From contig CAIUDH010000030.1 in assembly GCA_903897855.1 (NCBI GenBank), positions 1 through 49,500 of the forward strand: a DNA stretch of 49,500 bases, given 5' to 3'. The translations under genes and the position numbers were made by a program. The notes beneath the pieces are model-generated. The model had not been told where the DNA came from and did not search any database. It was given only the letters and a program-made list of their open reading frames with translations. Below are positions 16,447-26,296 of the stretch, in pieces. The DNA comes from an uncultured Bacteroidota bacterium (lineage in GTDB: Bacteria > Bacteroidota > Bacteroidia > UKL13-3). Every line of letters begins with the position of its first letter. Position 1 is the first letter of the stretch.

Positions 16447-19014
16447 TTATTCAGTAATAGGATTTTCTGGAGCAGCGGTTGCATCGGCTTCGTTTTCTTC
16501 GGTCGAGCTCACATCCGTCTCATCCATATTTAGCATTTCCATATTTTCACCATTCAACTCCTCCCCTTCAATCTCTTCTGCCGATTCGAGCACGGTGACG
16601 GATGCAATGGCATCTTTCTCCTGCAAATTAATTAATCGAACTCCTTGAGTAGCTCTTCCCATCACTCTCATCTCTTTTACGGCCAATCGAATCGTGATAC
16701 CTTTGCGGGTCATGATCATGAGATCGTCAACATCAGAAACGTTTTTTATTGTAATTAGGCTTCCTGTTTTATCGGTGGTTTTGAGCGTAGTAACCCCTTT
16801 TCCTCCACGTCCGGTGATTCGATAATCTTCCAGGTCGGTACGTTTTCCATAACCATTCTCACTCACCACTAGAATCGTATCGCTTTGTTCTTTTATGGCA
16901 ATCATTCCAACCACGAAATCTTCAGCATTTTCTAAGGTTACGCCCTTCACTCCACTAGCGGTCCTTCCCATATCGCGCACCAGGCTTTCGTTGAAGCGAA
17001 TCGCTTTACCTGATTTTTTTGCAATAATTAATTCATCATTACCTGAGGTTAAGCGGGCCTCCAACAACATGTCACCTTCCCGAATGGTAATAGCATTCAC
17101 ACCATTGGTACGCGGACGAGAATAATCTTCCAGCATGGTCTTTTTGATGATTCCATTTTTGGTGCACATCACCACGAAGTTGTTTTTAATATATTCTTCG
17201 TCCGTTAACTTTTTAACATTGATATAGGCTTTAATTTTATCATCGGGTGGAATGTTAACCATATTCTGGATGGCTCTTCCTTTGCTGTTCTTCTCCCCTT
17301 CCGGTATTTCATATACTTTGAGCCAGAAGCAGCGTCCTTGTTCGGTAAAGAGAAGCAAATAATTATGTGTGGTGGCCACAAATAAATATTCTACAAAATC
17401 TTCGCTCCGGTTCGACACACCTTTACTTCCTTTTCCACCGCGGGTTTGAGTGCGGTATTCATTTACATTGGTTCGTTTTACATAACCTAAATGAGAAATG
17501 GTAATCACGACTGCCTCATCGGCTATCAAATCTTCAATGTCTAAATCATCGGCCGTATATTCGATATGAGAGCGGCGCTCATCACCAAAACGAGCTTTGA
17601 TGTCAATTAGTTCTTCCTTAATAATGCTCATTCTCAAACCTTCATCTGCTAAAATCGCATTCAAACGATCAATTTCTTTCATTAACTCGGCATATTCAGC
17701 ACGTAACTTTTCTATCTCTAAGCCTGTTAACACACGTAGGCGCATGTCAAGAATCGCTTTAGATTGAATGTCACTTAATTGAAAACGTCCAACCAATTGA
17801 TCTCTAGCTTCATCGGGTGTTTTCGACTCACGTATAATTTTTATTACTTCATCTAAATTATCAACCGCGATAATTAATCCAGTTAAAATATGTGCCCGTT
17901 TCTGCGCTTCATCGAGCTCATATTGAGTACGACGTTTCACCACCTCATGGCGATGTTGTACAAAATAATGAATGAGCTCTTTTAAGTTCAATAACATAGG
18001 CCTTCCATTAACAAGGGCTATATTATTTACACTGAATGAGGTTTGGAGCTCTGTATATTTAAATAATTTATTGAGGACAATGTTAGCGATGGCATCTTTT
18101 TTCAAATCAAATACGATACGCATGCCGTCTCTATCACTCTCATCGCGGGCTGCGTGCAATCCATCAATAATTTTCTCTGATACCAGGTTATCTACTTTGC
18201 TCAATAGAGAAGCAGGATTTACTTGGTAAGGAACTTCTGTAATGATGATTTGTTCTCTACCATTGGGTGCTATTTCGAAGTTTGTTTTAGCCCGCATCAC
18301 CACCCGTCCTTTTCCTGTTTCAAAAGCTTTCTTTACGCCTTCATATCCAAAGATGATAGCTCCAGTAGGGAAATCCGGTGCTTTAATGAATTTCATTAGT
18401 TCCTCGATGGTAATTTCTGTATTGTCGATGTACGCAATGACACCATCACAAACCTCAGATAGGTTATGTGGGGCCATATTGGTAGCCATTCCTACAGCGA
18501 TACCGCTCGCACCATTCACCAATAAGTTGGGTACTTTGGAGGGTAAAACAGTAGGCTCCGTTAAACTATCATCAAAATTCGGACGAAAATCGACCGTATT
18601 CTTCTCCAAGTCGACGAGCATCTCTTCAGCAATTTTACGCATCCGTACTTCCGTATAACGCATTGCTGCCGGTGGATCGTCGTCGATACTACCAAAGTTC
18701 CCTTGTCCGTCGACAAATGGATAACGTACACTCCAGCTCTGTGCTAACCTTACCATGGTGTCATAAACTGAGGCATCGCCATGTGGATGGTACTTGCCTA
18801 ACACTTCTCCCACAATACGAGCCGACTTCTTATAAGGTTTGTTGGAAGCCATGCCCAATTCACTCATCGCGTACATTACACGACGGTGTACTGGTTTTAA
18901 ACCATCTCGCACATCAGGAAGTGCACGTGAAACGATCACCGACATTGAATAATCAATGTAAGCGGTCTTCATTTCATCTTCAATATTGATCTGAATAATT
19001 CTATCTTCTGCCAT
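16447..19014 (-). CDS. gyrA: DNA gyrase subunit A
   Basis: Type IIA topoisomerase subunit that cuts and rejoins DNA; with GyrB it introduces negative supercoils. The catalytic tyrosine is Y120 in AAMRYTEVR. The GyrA box region [10 protein letters not shown] and repeated C-terminal beta-pinwheel blades ([27 protein letters not shown]) mark it as GyrA rather than ParC. The tail is acidic. The quinolone-resistance region reads [10 protein letters not shown]: alanine 81 sits where E. coli has Ser83, while Asp85 (E. coli Asp87) is kept. The promoter lies at 19112-19119 with a leader of about 95 bases. Confidence 0.96.
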   Translation of the reverse strand: MAEDRIIQINIEDEMKTAYIDYSMSVIVSRALPDVRDGLKPVHRRVMYAMSELGMASNKPYKKSARIVGEVLGKYHPHGDASVYDTMVRLAQSWSVRYPFVDGQGNFGSIDDDPPAAMRYTEVRMRKIAEEMLVDLEKNTVDFRPNFDDSLTEPTVLPSKVPNLLVNGASGIAVGMATNMAPHNLSEVCDGVIAYIDNTEITIEELMKFIKAPDFPTGAIIFGYEGVKKAFETGKGRVVMRAKTNFEIAPNGREQIIITEVPYQVNPASLLSKVDNLVSEKIIDGLHAARDESDRDGMRIVFDLKKDAIANIVLNKLFKYTELQTSFSVNNIALVNGRPMLLNLKELIHYFVQHRHEVVKRRTQYELDEAQKRAHILTGLIIAVDNLDEVIKIIRESKTPDEARDQLVGRFQLSDIQSKAILDMRLRVLTGLEIEKLRAEYAELMKEIDRLNAILADEGLRMSIIKEELIDIKARFGDERRSHIEYTADDLDIEDLIADEAVVITISHLGYVKRTNVNEYRTQTRGGKGSKGVSNRSEDFVEYLFVATTHNYLLLFTEQGRCFWLKVYEIPEGEKNSKGRAIQNMVNIPPDDKIKAYINVKKLTDEEYIKNNFVVMCTKNGIIKKTMLEDYSRPRTNGVNAITIREGDMLLEARLTSGNDELIIAKKSGKAIRFNESLVRDMGRTASGVKGVTLENAEDFVVGMIAIKEQSDTILVVSENGYGKRTDLEDYRITGRGGKGVTTLKTTDKTGSLITIKNVSDVDDLMIMTRKGITIRLAVKEMRVMGRATQGVRLINLQEKDAIASVTVLESAEEIEGEELNGENMEMLNMDETDVSSTEENEADATAAPENPITE

Positions 19015-19111
19015 ACGTCATTTAATAATCTTTTTCCGACTCCTAATCGAGATAAAAAAAGATCCGTTAATTTAAATTTAATGTGAAATTTTAAGCTCCT
19101 TCTGAAAGGTT

Positions 19112-19119
19112 CAAAAGTA
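19112..19119 (-). promoter_or_regulatory. -7 element TACTTTTG of gyrA
   Basis: Exact minus-strand TAnnTTTG. A TTTTGG block (around 19142-19147) is a candidate -33, 23 bases farther upstream. The transcript leader would be about 95 bases with no obvious structure beyond an AT-rich GATC-ended hairpin. Confidence 0.45.
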
Positions 19120-19250
19120 CTCATTTTATAGCTATTTTAGGCCAAAAGATACTAACAATGATACTGTTTATTTCTTCTCTAATGAAAGTACCATAATTCG
19201 CACCATTCAAATGTATTTTTTGTGGTGAAATGGCAGAAAAAAACAATGAA

Positions 19251-19997
19251 TTATAGCATGAGCTGAGCCAAGAGATAATCGCTAAATAAGATTAATTCGC
19301 AACTATACACTACGGCACGGGTGCTGGCTTGCCCTACTTCCCTTGCACCACCCGTGACTTGATATCCGTGATAGGCTGATACTGAGGTAATTATAAATGC
19401 GTAGGTGAAACTTTTAATGATTGAAAATTGAAGGGTGAAGGTTCTGAATGAACTTTGTGCCCCTTCTATAAATTGTTCGGGGGTAAGAATACCCGAAAAT
19501 TTACCAGCGAAATAGCCTCCTGAAATACCTAAAAACATTGCAATCAAAATTAGGCAAGGTATCATAATTAAACCAGCAACAATTTTTGGTAAGGCGAGGT
19601 AAGCTCTCGAGTTAATGCCCATCACGTCTAAGGCGTCTATTTGTTCGGTAACTTTCATGGTGCCAATTTCGGAAGCGATACTTGAGCCTATTTTGCCAGC
19701 CAACACCAAAGAGGTAATGGTAGGCGCTAATTCCAAAATCACAGAATCGGAAACGATAGCGCCAATAACCGTACGCGACAACCAATCTGATATAAGTTGA
19801 TACCCGGTTTGAACAGTGGTAACCGCTCCGGTAAAAATAGAAATAATCGCAACAATGGATAATGATCCATTTCCAATGACATACATCTCATCCAAGGTAC
19901 GAGAAACGTATACTTTAAGCTGTTCAGGCTTGCTGAAAATTCCTTTGAGGAATAATAAATACTTACCAAAGTGGTTAAAAAAAGTGAATAATAGCAT
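19251..19997 (-). CDS. mlaE: MlaE/YrbE family ABC transporter permease (lipid transport)
   Basis: A 248-residue permease with about five membrane spans. The family-specific stretch ELAPTITSLVLAGKIGSSIASEIGTM, followed by EQIDALDVMGINSRAYLALPK, is diagnostic. MlaE-type permeases move phospholipids between membranes with an MlaF ATPase and an MCE (MlaD) protein; neither partner is downstream here, where gyrA lies instead. It follows rimM by 34 bp, so it may share its transcript. The family is certain; the Mla name is by homology. Confidence 0.9.
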   Translation of the reverse strand: MLLFTFFNHFGKYLLFLKGIFSKPEQLKVYVSRTLDEMYVIGNGSLSIVAIISIFTGAVTTVQTGYQLISDWLSRTVIGAIVSDSVILELAPTITSLVLAGKIGSSIASEIGTMKVTEQIDALDVMGINSRAYLALPKIVAGLIMIPCLILIAMFLGISGGYFAGKFSGILTPEQFIEGAQSSFRTFTLQFSIIKSFTYAFIITSVSAYHGYQVTGGAREVGQASTRAVVYSCELILFSDYLLAQLML

Positions 19998-20031
19998 GAT
20001 TTAATGACACTACAATAATAATCAAAAAAAG

Positions 20032-20538
20032 CTAAATCAACCCATCAGGCAGATTCATGTATACAATTTTCTTCTTCTTGTCGACGGCATCGATTAAATC
20101 GTCGTGGGCCGGTATGAGCAGATCGTCCTCTAACACAAATAATAATTGCATTCCTGTATTTTCAATATCCTGAATGGTACCTACGAGCTTTTTATCATTA
20201 AAAATTTTATACCCTAAAAGTGAAAGTAACTGATCTGTTTTTTGCTTTTTCAGGGGCTTGTTTTGTTCCACGGCAACTTCCAGGTTCAAAAACTGTTCTG
20301 CCTCTGGTTTGGTTGCAAAATCATGAAATTGAAGTACAATATCAGTGGCATTACTCTCAAAAACATCCTCCATTTTAAACGGTACCGGCTTGCTTCGAAT
20401 CATTAAAAAACAGTATTCTGAATGATTCAGAATGGAACCGCTAAGCCCTTCGTTTAGCCTTAATAATAAAGCTCCCTGCACCCCATGGGTTTTTACGATA
20501 GAGCCGATGCTAATTATATTTTTTTTCTGATAAATCAT
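20032..20538 (-). CDS. rimM: Ribosome maturation factor RimM
   Basis: It helps 30S head assembly and 16S rRNA processing and binds ribosomal protein S19. The N-terminal RimM domain starts IISIGSIVKTHGVQGALLLRL. The C-terminal PRC-barrel domain contains LLGYKIFNDKKLVGTIQDIE and LLIPAHDDLIDAVD. Length 168 is typical. The usual partner rpsP is not adjacent; it is paired with an mlaE-like permease. A 7/8 promoter match (TACCTTCG at 20551-20558, minus strand) lies 12 bases before the ATG. Confidence 0.92.
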   Translation of the reverse strand: MIYQKKNIISIGSIVKTHGVQGALLLRLNEGLSGSILNHSEYCFLMIRSKPVPFKMEDVFESNATDIVLQFHDFATKPEAEQFLNLEVAVEQNKPLKKQKTDQLLSLLGYKIFNDKKLVGTIQDIENTGMQLLFVLEDDLLIPAHDDLIDAVDKKKKIVYMNLPDGLI

Positions 20539-20674
20539 TTTTAAGAGTGGCGAAGGTAAGTTTTAAAATAATAGGATACTATGATGAGTAGATTTCGCCC
20601 TAGCTCTTTTTAAAAAGATGATATTGTAAACTTAGCTTTTCCTTGATTCGATTTTCGGGGGCAATGGAAGCCAT

Positions 20675-22609
20675 TTAATGGATATTAAATTGCTTATACA
20701 TGGGAACTAATTTTTGATGCTGAGGCGATAATTTATACAGTCGTCTTAGATATTTCAAAAAATCACTTTTATTTCCTGTTACATTAAAAATATCTAACGA
20801 ATTAATCAATGCGCTCTCTAAGTCAGGATCTAACGCCAATGCTTTATTATAATATTCCATCGCCTTCTTAATGTCGCCTTCTCCCCTATTGCAAATAAGC
20901 AAACCAAGGCTACTCCAGGCTTCTGCATATTTTGAATTAAAATTGATGATGGTTTCAAAAATCTGCTTTGCTTCCTCTGTTTTATTCAAATTGTACTTCA
21001 CATTGCCCTGCTTCAACAAAAAGTTTAATTGTTTAGGTTTTAATGCGACCGTTCTGTTGATCCATTTTTCGGCCAAGACATAGTCGTTTTGTTTAATAAA
21101 ACCCTCGGCCACACGGTAGGTTGTCCAGGCATCGTTCATGGTATTAAAGTTTAATTTATTACCATAAATAACCAAATTGGAATAATCCTGTCGCAGGTAA
21201 TAATAATGTACCCAAAGGTCATTCCTCTCTTTGCATTGTGGCAAATAAAATAAAGCCGAATCTAGACATACGGTGTAACTGGAATTAAACTTCTCGTAAT
21301 AGTTGAGGTAACCTTCTGCTTGTGAAGCTGCCGTTGGGCTCTTGTTATTAATACATTTTATGCCCGCAAACTGTTGTACCGCAGCGAGCAAAGGCGATGC
21401 CAAAGGTTTCCTAATATAATGATCGTGTACCATTACATGCGGAATGTCGGAGGTGCCATTTTGGGGCATATGACATTTTACACAATTATTATATTCTTTT
21501 TTTAGCTCTAAAGCTGGGGCCGAGCAGCTATTCTCTTGATGGCAATTTTTGCAAGCTTTATTGAATACTTCCTTTCCGGTAACTTTCACACTAATATGCG
21601 GGTTATGGCAAGTTATACACGTTAAAGTAAGTCCTTTACTGTTATTCTCATTGAGGGTATTACTATTTAAAAAGCATTTGCTTTTTTGCAGCCGTTCGGC
21701 ATGTGATGCCATGATGAACTTGCTATCATCGCCTTCAAAATGTGGCATATATACATCGACCACACTGCTTAATTTCATACCTGGTATAAAATCGGTGAAG
21801 GTTTTTCCAGGATGTAAGATGGCATTACCTTGTAGATGGCATCGCTGACACACATCGATTTGCAATGACCAAGGTAATTTTGCCGGATTAACGATCGTAT
21901 AATCGATCTCCTTCTTAATATCAACTATTTTCCCTTGCTGTTTCTCTTGTACATGCAAGCTCCCAGGACCATGGCAGTTTTCACAATTTAATCCGAGTTG
22001 AACCATATTGTATCTATTTTGACTCTGAATATCAAACGAGGAGATAGCATTATGGCAGTTCATACATTCGAGTTCAATGGCCCTGCCAAATCGAGAGTTG
22101 TTTCCACCTTCAAAACCGGGAGGCAAATTCCACTGTTTGCTCTGGGTGTAAAAAGTGAGTGGAGCCTGAAAAAGAAATCCGTTCGTTTCATAAATATGGG
22201 AGTTTGTATGCTGTCCGCTACCCACAATATATTTTATATTTTCTTTCCTTTGATAAATCGTATCCTTCCCTTCCAATCTAAATTCGAGCACTTGTAAAGT
22301 ATCTCCCATCCACTGAGGGTGATAGTATAAATTTTTAATAGAGTCGAAAACAACGGTGGTTTTTTTGAAATCGGAAGCCGATTTCGCACGTGTGGCCAAG
22401 CCCCACGATTGTCCCATCCCTGTTTCCGAAAAGCTGGCATAAATATCGGGATGGCATCCTTTGCAGATTTCTTTTCCTACATAAGATACCTCAGCACTAT
22501 GATTTCTGTACTTGGTTGATTCTGTTTCATTCGAGTTGCTATTATAGCATGAATAGCTGACACTAAGAATTAAGAACAAAGAAAAAAGTAGGTAGGCTAC
22601 ACTGCGCAT
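20675..22609 (-). CDS. Heptaheme c-type cytochrome with C-terminal TPR domain, lipoprotein
   Basis: The signal peptide ends SVSYSC with lipid-modified C21. Seven CxxCH haem-binding motifs follow: CKGCH (C49), CMNCH, CENCH, CQRCH, CITCH, CKNCH and CVKCH, all in the first 400 residues. The last 200 residues are TPR helices (AEKWINRTVALKPKQLNFLL, AMEYYNKALALDPDLESAL). It resembles the cytochrome c554-like / multihaem tetratricopeptide proteins. It should sit on the outer or inner membrane facing the periplasm and carry electrons; donor and acceptor are unknown. No other respiratory genes adjoin. A 7/8 promoter match lies eight bases upstream (TTAATTTG, 22618-22625). Confidence 0.9.
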   Translation of the reverse strand: MRSVAYLLFSLFLILSVSYSCYNSNSNETESTKYRNHSAEVSYVGKEICKGCHPDIYASFSETGMGQSWGLATRAKSASDFKKTTVVFDSIKNLYYHPQWMGDTLQVLEFRLEGKDTIYQRKENIKYIVGSGQHTNSHIYETNGFLFQAPLTFYTQSKQWNLPPGFEGGNNSRFGRAIELECMNCHNAISSFDIQSQNRYNMVQLGLNCENCHGPGSLHVQEKQQGKIVDIKKEIDYTIVNPAKLPWSLQIDVCQRCHLQGNAILHPGKTFTDFIPGMKLSSVVDVYMPHFEGDDSKFIMASHAERLQKSKCFLNSNTLNENNSKGLTLTCITCHNPHISVKVTGKEVFNKACKNCHQENSCSAPALELKKEYNNCVKCHMPQNGTSDIPHVMVHDHYIRKPLASPLLAAVQQFAGIKCINNKSPTAASQAEGYLNYYEKFNSSYTVCLDSALFYLPQCKERNDLWVHYYYLRQDYSNLVIYGNKLNFNTMNDAWTTYRVAEGFIKQNDYVLAEKWINRTVALKPKQLNFLLKQGNVKYNLNKTEEAKQIFETIINFNSKYAEAWSSLGLLICNRGEGDIKKAMEYYNKALALDPDLESALINSLDIFNVTGNKSDFLKYLRRLYKLSPQHQKLVPMYKQFNIH

Positions 22610-22958
22610 GAAGTAGGCAAATTAAACATATTTTGCCCAATAATATCTATCGTCGTAACTCAAATTACTTTAAAGGCATAAATGATCTTTCAAGCTTTGA
22701 TTTCTATCTTTATTTTGGACGTAAATTATTGATAAATAATTAATTAACTATAATAGCGTATATTTGACAAATCATAAGGGATATTTTTGCATTTTAAAAA
22801 TGCCTTAATTCTTCATTTTGTATTCTAATCTTTTTTAGGCAAAAAACAAGATTAAATTTAATGCAACCATTTTTGACAAATACGTCTAAGATATATTAAC
22901 ACAAAAAGATCTTCTTGACTCCTTGAAAGTTTTTAAATACTAACTTAAAAAACGAATT
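22610..22958. other. Intergenic region between divergent cytochrome and serine hydrolase genes
   Basis: This 349-base AT-rich region has no credible reading frame. It holds the near-consensus promoter of the cytochrome, two plus-strand TAnnTTTG matches (22759-22766 TATATTTG and 22782-22789 TATTTTTG) and a long leader. An 11-bp hairpin with one bulged C lies at 22826-22854 (TAATCTT pairs with AAGATTA). Confidence 0.6.
22782..22789 (+). promoter_or_regulatory. -7 element TATTTTTG upstream of the serine hydrolase
   Basis: Exact TAnnTTTG. A TTTG 15 bases upstream is part of another exact match (TATATTTG, 22759-22766). Either would give a leader of about 165-190 bases, unusually long for this window. 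Confidence 0.45.
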
Positions 22959-24083
22959 ATGATTGAATCTATTAAAAAGCAGTACCCTGCATATTATGCT
23001 ATCATTGCAGTGTTGCTCACTTCTCTCATCTTCTTTTTCATTTTATCGAAGCAAGAGAAAAGAATTTTGGCCCAGATTAGCAGCGGTGAACTGCCCATGA
23101 TAACTCCCAAGATAGTCGCCAAAAACACTGCTGGCTCCAATACAACAACCAGCACCCCCTTGTCGGAAAAAAACGAAGCTCCTCTTCCTACAAACACAAA
23201 CACAAACGCCAATGTGGCCAATTCAAATGAGAAAACAATTGTAAGATCCAATGGCAATGGATACACGCACCCCTTACTACTCGTTGAAACCGTGAAACCC
23301 GCAGAGTCTTTTACTTCTTTAGACCTATCGTTAGGTCAAATAATTGAGGAAAACAAAAATAATGGCAAAGTTCAATCAGCCTCTGTCTATATTATGGATT
23401 TGGATAATGATAAATGGACAGATGTTAACAACAAAGAAGGGTATTACCCTGGTAGCTTAATGAAGCTAGCGGTGTTTATGTGTTATCTAAAAAAGTCGGA
23501 AGAGCACCCTGAAATTCTAAGCAAAACCTTAAAGTTGGAGAGTAATACTTCGGTTCCTAGCCAAACTTACAAAGACCAACAAATTATACCTAATGTACCT
23601 TATAAGGTCAGCGATTTGTTTTATCCTATGATTGTTCGTTCAGACAATTTTGCCACCTTACTTTTAAATAGAGAGCTAGATATTAACGAGCTCAATACCC
23701 TTTTCATGACTCTCGGTATTCGCAAAATGGATATGCAAAACATCAAATACACCATTACTGCCGGTGATTATTCAAAGTTTATGCGTGTATTATATAATTC
23801 GACTTATTTGAATGCGAAAAACTCACAATATGCCCTTTCGATGCTCACCAACTCCACCTTCAATCGTGGATTGACTAGAGATTTACCCAAAACCGTGGTG
23901 GTAGCTCATAAATTCGGGGAAAATGTTTCGGGCGACGTAAGGCAGCTTCACGAATCGGGTATCGTTTATACTGGTGCGCACACCTACTTGATTACCGTGA
24001 TGACAAAAGGAAATAAAGTGACGGATCTCGCCGATGTTATATGCAATATTTCAAATAAAGCATATCAGTATTTTACCCTATAG
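22959..24083 (+). CDS. Membrane-anchored class A beta-lactamase-like serine hydrolase
   Basis: One N-terminal membrane span (residues about 11-30) and a low-complexity Asn/Thr/Pro linker (about 50-90) precede the catalytic domain. The three motifs of the serine beta-lactamase/PBP fold are present: S166-L-M-K (PGSLMK), S228-D-N (VRSDNFAT) and K318-F-G in place of KTG. The usual class A Glu166 equivalent is not obvious, so it may be a carboxypeptidase or peptidoglycan-active enzyme rather than a true beta-lactamase. The anchor implies a periplasmic domain. It has a long structured leader and no operon partner. Confidence 0.82.
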   Translation: MIESIKKQYPAYYAIIAVLLTSLIFFFILSKQEKRILAQISSGELPMITPKIVAKNTAGSNTTTSTPLSEKNEAPLPTNTNTNANVANSNEKTIVRSNGNGYTHPLLLVETVKPAESFTSLDLSLGQIIEENKNNGKVQSASVYIMDLDNDKWTDVNNKEGYYPGSLMKLAVFMCYLKKSEEHPEILSKTLKLESNTSVPSQTYKDQQIIPNVPYKVSDLFYPMIVRSDNFATLLLNRELDINELNTLFMTLGIRKMDMQNIKYTITAGDYSKFMRVLYNSTYLNAKNSQYALSMLTNSTFNRGLTRDLPKTVVVAHKFGENVSGDVRQLHESGIVYTGAHTYLITVMTKGNKVTDLADVICNISNKAYQYFTL

Positions 24084-24114
24084 TTCCTTCGGAAATTTCT
24101 TACAGTTTGGCTTT

Positions 24115-26202
24115 TTATAGCGCAGATTGAGATTTCACCTCACCCTCACCAATATTCTTCAGCAAATCGAACAAAGCCAATTGAGAGTTTAGTTTTGCTT
24201 TACCTTTTTCTTCATATAACTTGTTGTAGTTCGGCAAATCCATATGCCGCGATTTTACATTATCGCTCCACTGAAAATCAAAAATTTGAAGTACTTGCTT
24301 TTTGAGTTTCTTATTTAGGATTGGCGTGACTGACTCCACTCTAGACGAAAAATTTCTTTCCATCCAATCGGCACTCGACATATACACTTTAAGATCATTA
24401 TTATTATTAAAAATAAAGAAACGAGAATGCTCAAGGTACCTGCCTATAATACTTTTACACTCAATATTTTTACTGAACAATTTATTTTCAGGCACCAAAC
24501 AACATATTCCTCTAATAATAAGTTTAATTTTCACTCCGGCAGCAGAGGCTTTATATAATCTTTCAATTACCACAGTGTCGGAAAGGCTATTTAACTTTGC
24601 ATAGATAAATGCCTCCTTACCTTTTTTTGCATTCGCAATTTCTACATCAATAAGTTTCAATATTTGTTCTCTCAACCCAAATGGGGCCGTTAATATGAAA
24701 TTTGTCTTCGGTTTGTAATTGCTGGTAGTTAAATATTTGAAGATCTCTAAGGCGTCTTTGGTTAGTTTTGGATTGACGGTAAAGAGTGATAAGTCGGAAT
24801 ATATTTTTGAGGTATCGGCATTATAGTTACCTGTACCGCACTGTAAATAGTAAACAGATTTCTTTTTCTCAATTCTTTTTATCAAACAGAGTTTACAATG
24901 CACCTTTTGATTGGGTGAAGTAAAAATGACCTTTGCCCCTGCCTCTTGCATCTTATTGGCCCAGTAAATATTATGCTCCTCATCAAAACGGGCTTTCAAT
25001 TCCATAATCACTGTGACCTGCTTCCCATTTTTAATTGCACTGATGAGTGCATTCGCAATATTCGAATTCCGAGCCAGCCGATAGAGTGAAATTTTAATTT
25101 CTGTGACCTGTGGGTCAATGGCCGCTTCCCGAATAAACCGAACAGCATAATCAAAAGTATGGTAAGGGTGCATAATCAAATGATCATTCTCGCGTATGGC
25201 ATGAACAATCTTTTGAGCATTATCGAAAGGAATATAAGGAATGGATTTAATTTCAGAGTAAACTAATTTTGGGCTTTTAATAGCCGGGAAGTTTATAAAA
25301 TCCTTAAAGTTATGATATCGTCCACCAGGAATTAAAGTTTGATCTTTGAGCGCAAATTTACGAACAAACATTTTGAGTAATTCATCTGGCATATGCTCAT
25401 CAAAAACAAATCGAACGGGCTTCCCTTTACTTCGTTGTTTCAAGCTTTTGGTAACTTTCACCAACATACTTTCAAAACCCTCGTTTACAATCGACAATTC
25501 CGCATCACGGGTAAGTTTTACGGTATAAGCTTTATAGCTATCATAATCAAAAATATTAAAGACATCCACCAAGCAATGACGCACAATATCGTCGAGCATG
25601 ATGATACGGGTTACTTTTTTAGACGAGTGTAAAGTATAGAACCGAGAAATTACCTTGGTAGGCAATTCAATTAAGGCATACATCCGGTTCAAAGGGTTAC
25701 TATGCTTATATAAATGTGCTGCCAGATAGATGCTTTTATCGTTGAGCTCCGGGAATATGCTTTTGTGACTTAAAACGACCGGATGAATATGAGGTAAAAC
25801 TTCCGTTTTAAAATAGCTCTTAATTTCTTTTGCTTCTAACAGTGTTAAATGAGTTTCGTTAATTATTTCTACCCCTTGTTTCTTGAGTTGCGTAATTAAG
25901 CTTCTATAGGTAATTTCAAACTCATCTTGAAGCTGAAGCACCTTTTCTTGAATTTGTGCAAGTATGATCTCTGGATTATATTTGAGTGAGAAGGTCTTTC
26001 TTAAAAGACTAATACGCTGATGTGACGCTACGCGAACACGAAAAAACTCATCTAGGTTATTACTAAAAATTCCTAAAAATTTCAAACGTTCAATTAAAGG
26101 GACATTGGCGTTTTGCGCTTCCTGCAATACTCGCTGATTAAAAAAAAGCCAACTTAAATCCCTGTCAATAAACAATCCTTGTTTATTTTTTGTTACCTCC
26201 AT
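24115..26202 (-). CDS. ppk1: Polyphosphate kinase 1
   Basis: It makes polyphosphate from ATP and runs in reverse. The full-length 695-residue PPK1 architecture begins DRDLSWLFFNQRVLQEA. The phospho-acceptor histidine is H435 in KVHCKLCLIKR, and RYLEHSRFFIF keeps the third conserved histidine. The second catalytic-region histidine of E. coli PPK (in YAHIGTGNFN) is replaced: the segment reads YLQCGTGNYN, with Q454. ATG usage is supported by a 7/8 promoter match four bases upstream (TATTTTCG, 26207-26214). It converges with the serine hydrolase. Confidence 0.93.
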   Translation of the reverse strand: MEVTKNKQGLFIDRDLSWLFFNQRVLQEAQNANVPLIERLKFLGIFSNNLDEFFRVRVASHQRISLLRKTFSLKYNPEIILAQIQEKVLQLQDEFEITYRSLITQLKKQGVEIINETHLTLLEAKEIKSYFKTEVLPHIHPVVLSHKSIFPELNDKSIYLAAHLYKHSNPLNRMYALIELPTKVISRFYTLHSSKKVTRIIMLDDIVRHCLVDVFNIFDYDSYKAYTVKLTRDAELSIVNEGFESMLVKVTKSLKQRSKGKPVRFVFDEHMPDELLKMFVRKFALKDQTLIPGGRYHNFKDFINFPAIKSPKLVYSEIKSIPYIPFDNAQKIVHAIRENDHLIMHPYHTFDYAVRFIREAAIDPQVTEIKISLYRLARNSNIANALISAIKNGKQVTVIMELKARFDEEHNIYWANKMQEAGAKVIFTSPNQKVHCKLCLIKRIEKKKSVYYLQCGTGNYNADTSKIYSDLSLFTVNPKLTKDALEIFKYLTTSNYKPKTNFILTAPFGLREQILKLIDVEIANAKKGKEAFIYAKLNSLSDTVVIERLYKASAAGVKIKLIIRGICCLVPENKLFSKNIECKSIIGRYLEHSRFFIFNNNNDLKVYMSSADWMERNFSSRVESVTPILNKKLKKQVLQIFDFQWSDNVKSRHMDLPNYNKLYEEKGKAKLNSQLALFDLLKNIGEGEVKSQSAL

Positions 26203-26296
26203 CCTGCGAAAATAAATTATTATTGCCTTTTAACCATATTAATAAATTATAAATGCGTTGCTTTGAATTCAAGGATTTTATAAAATCGTTTTTTAT

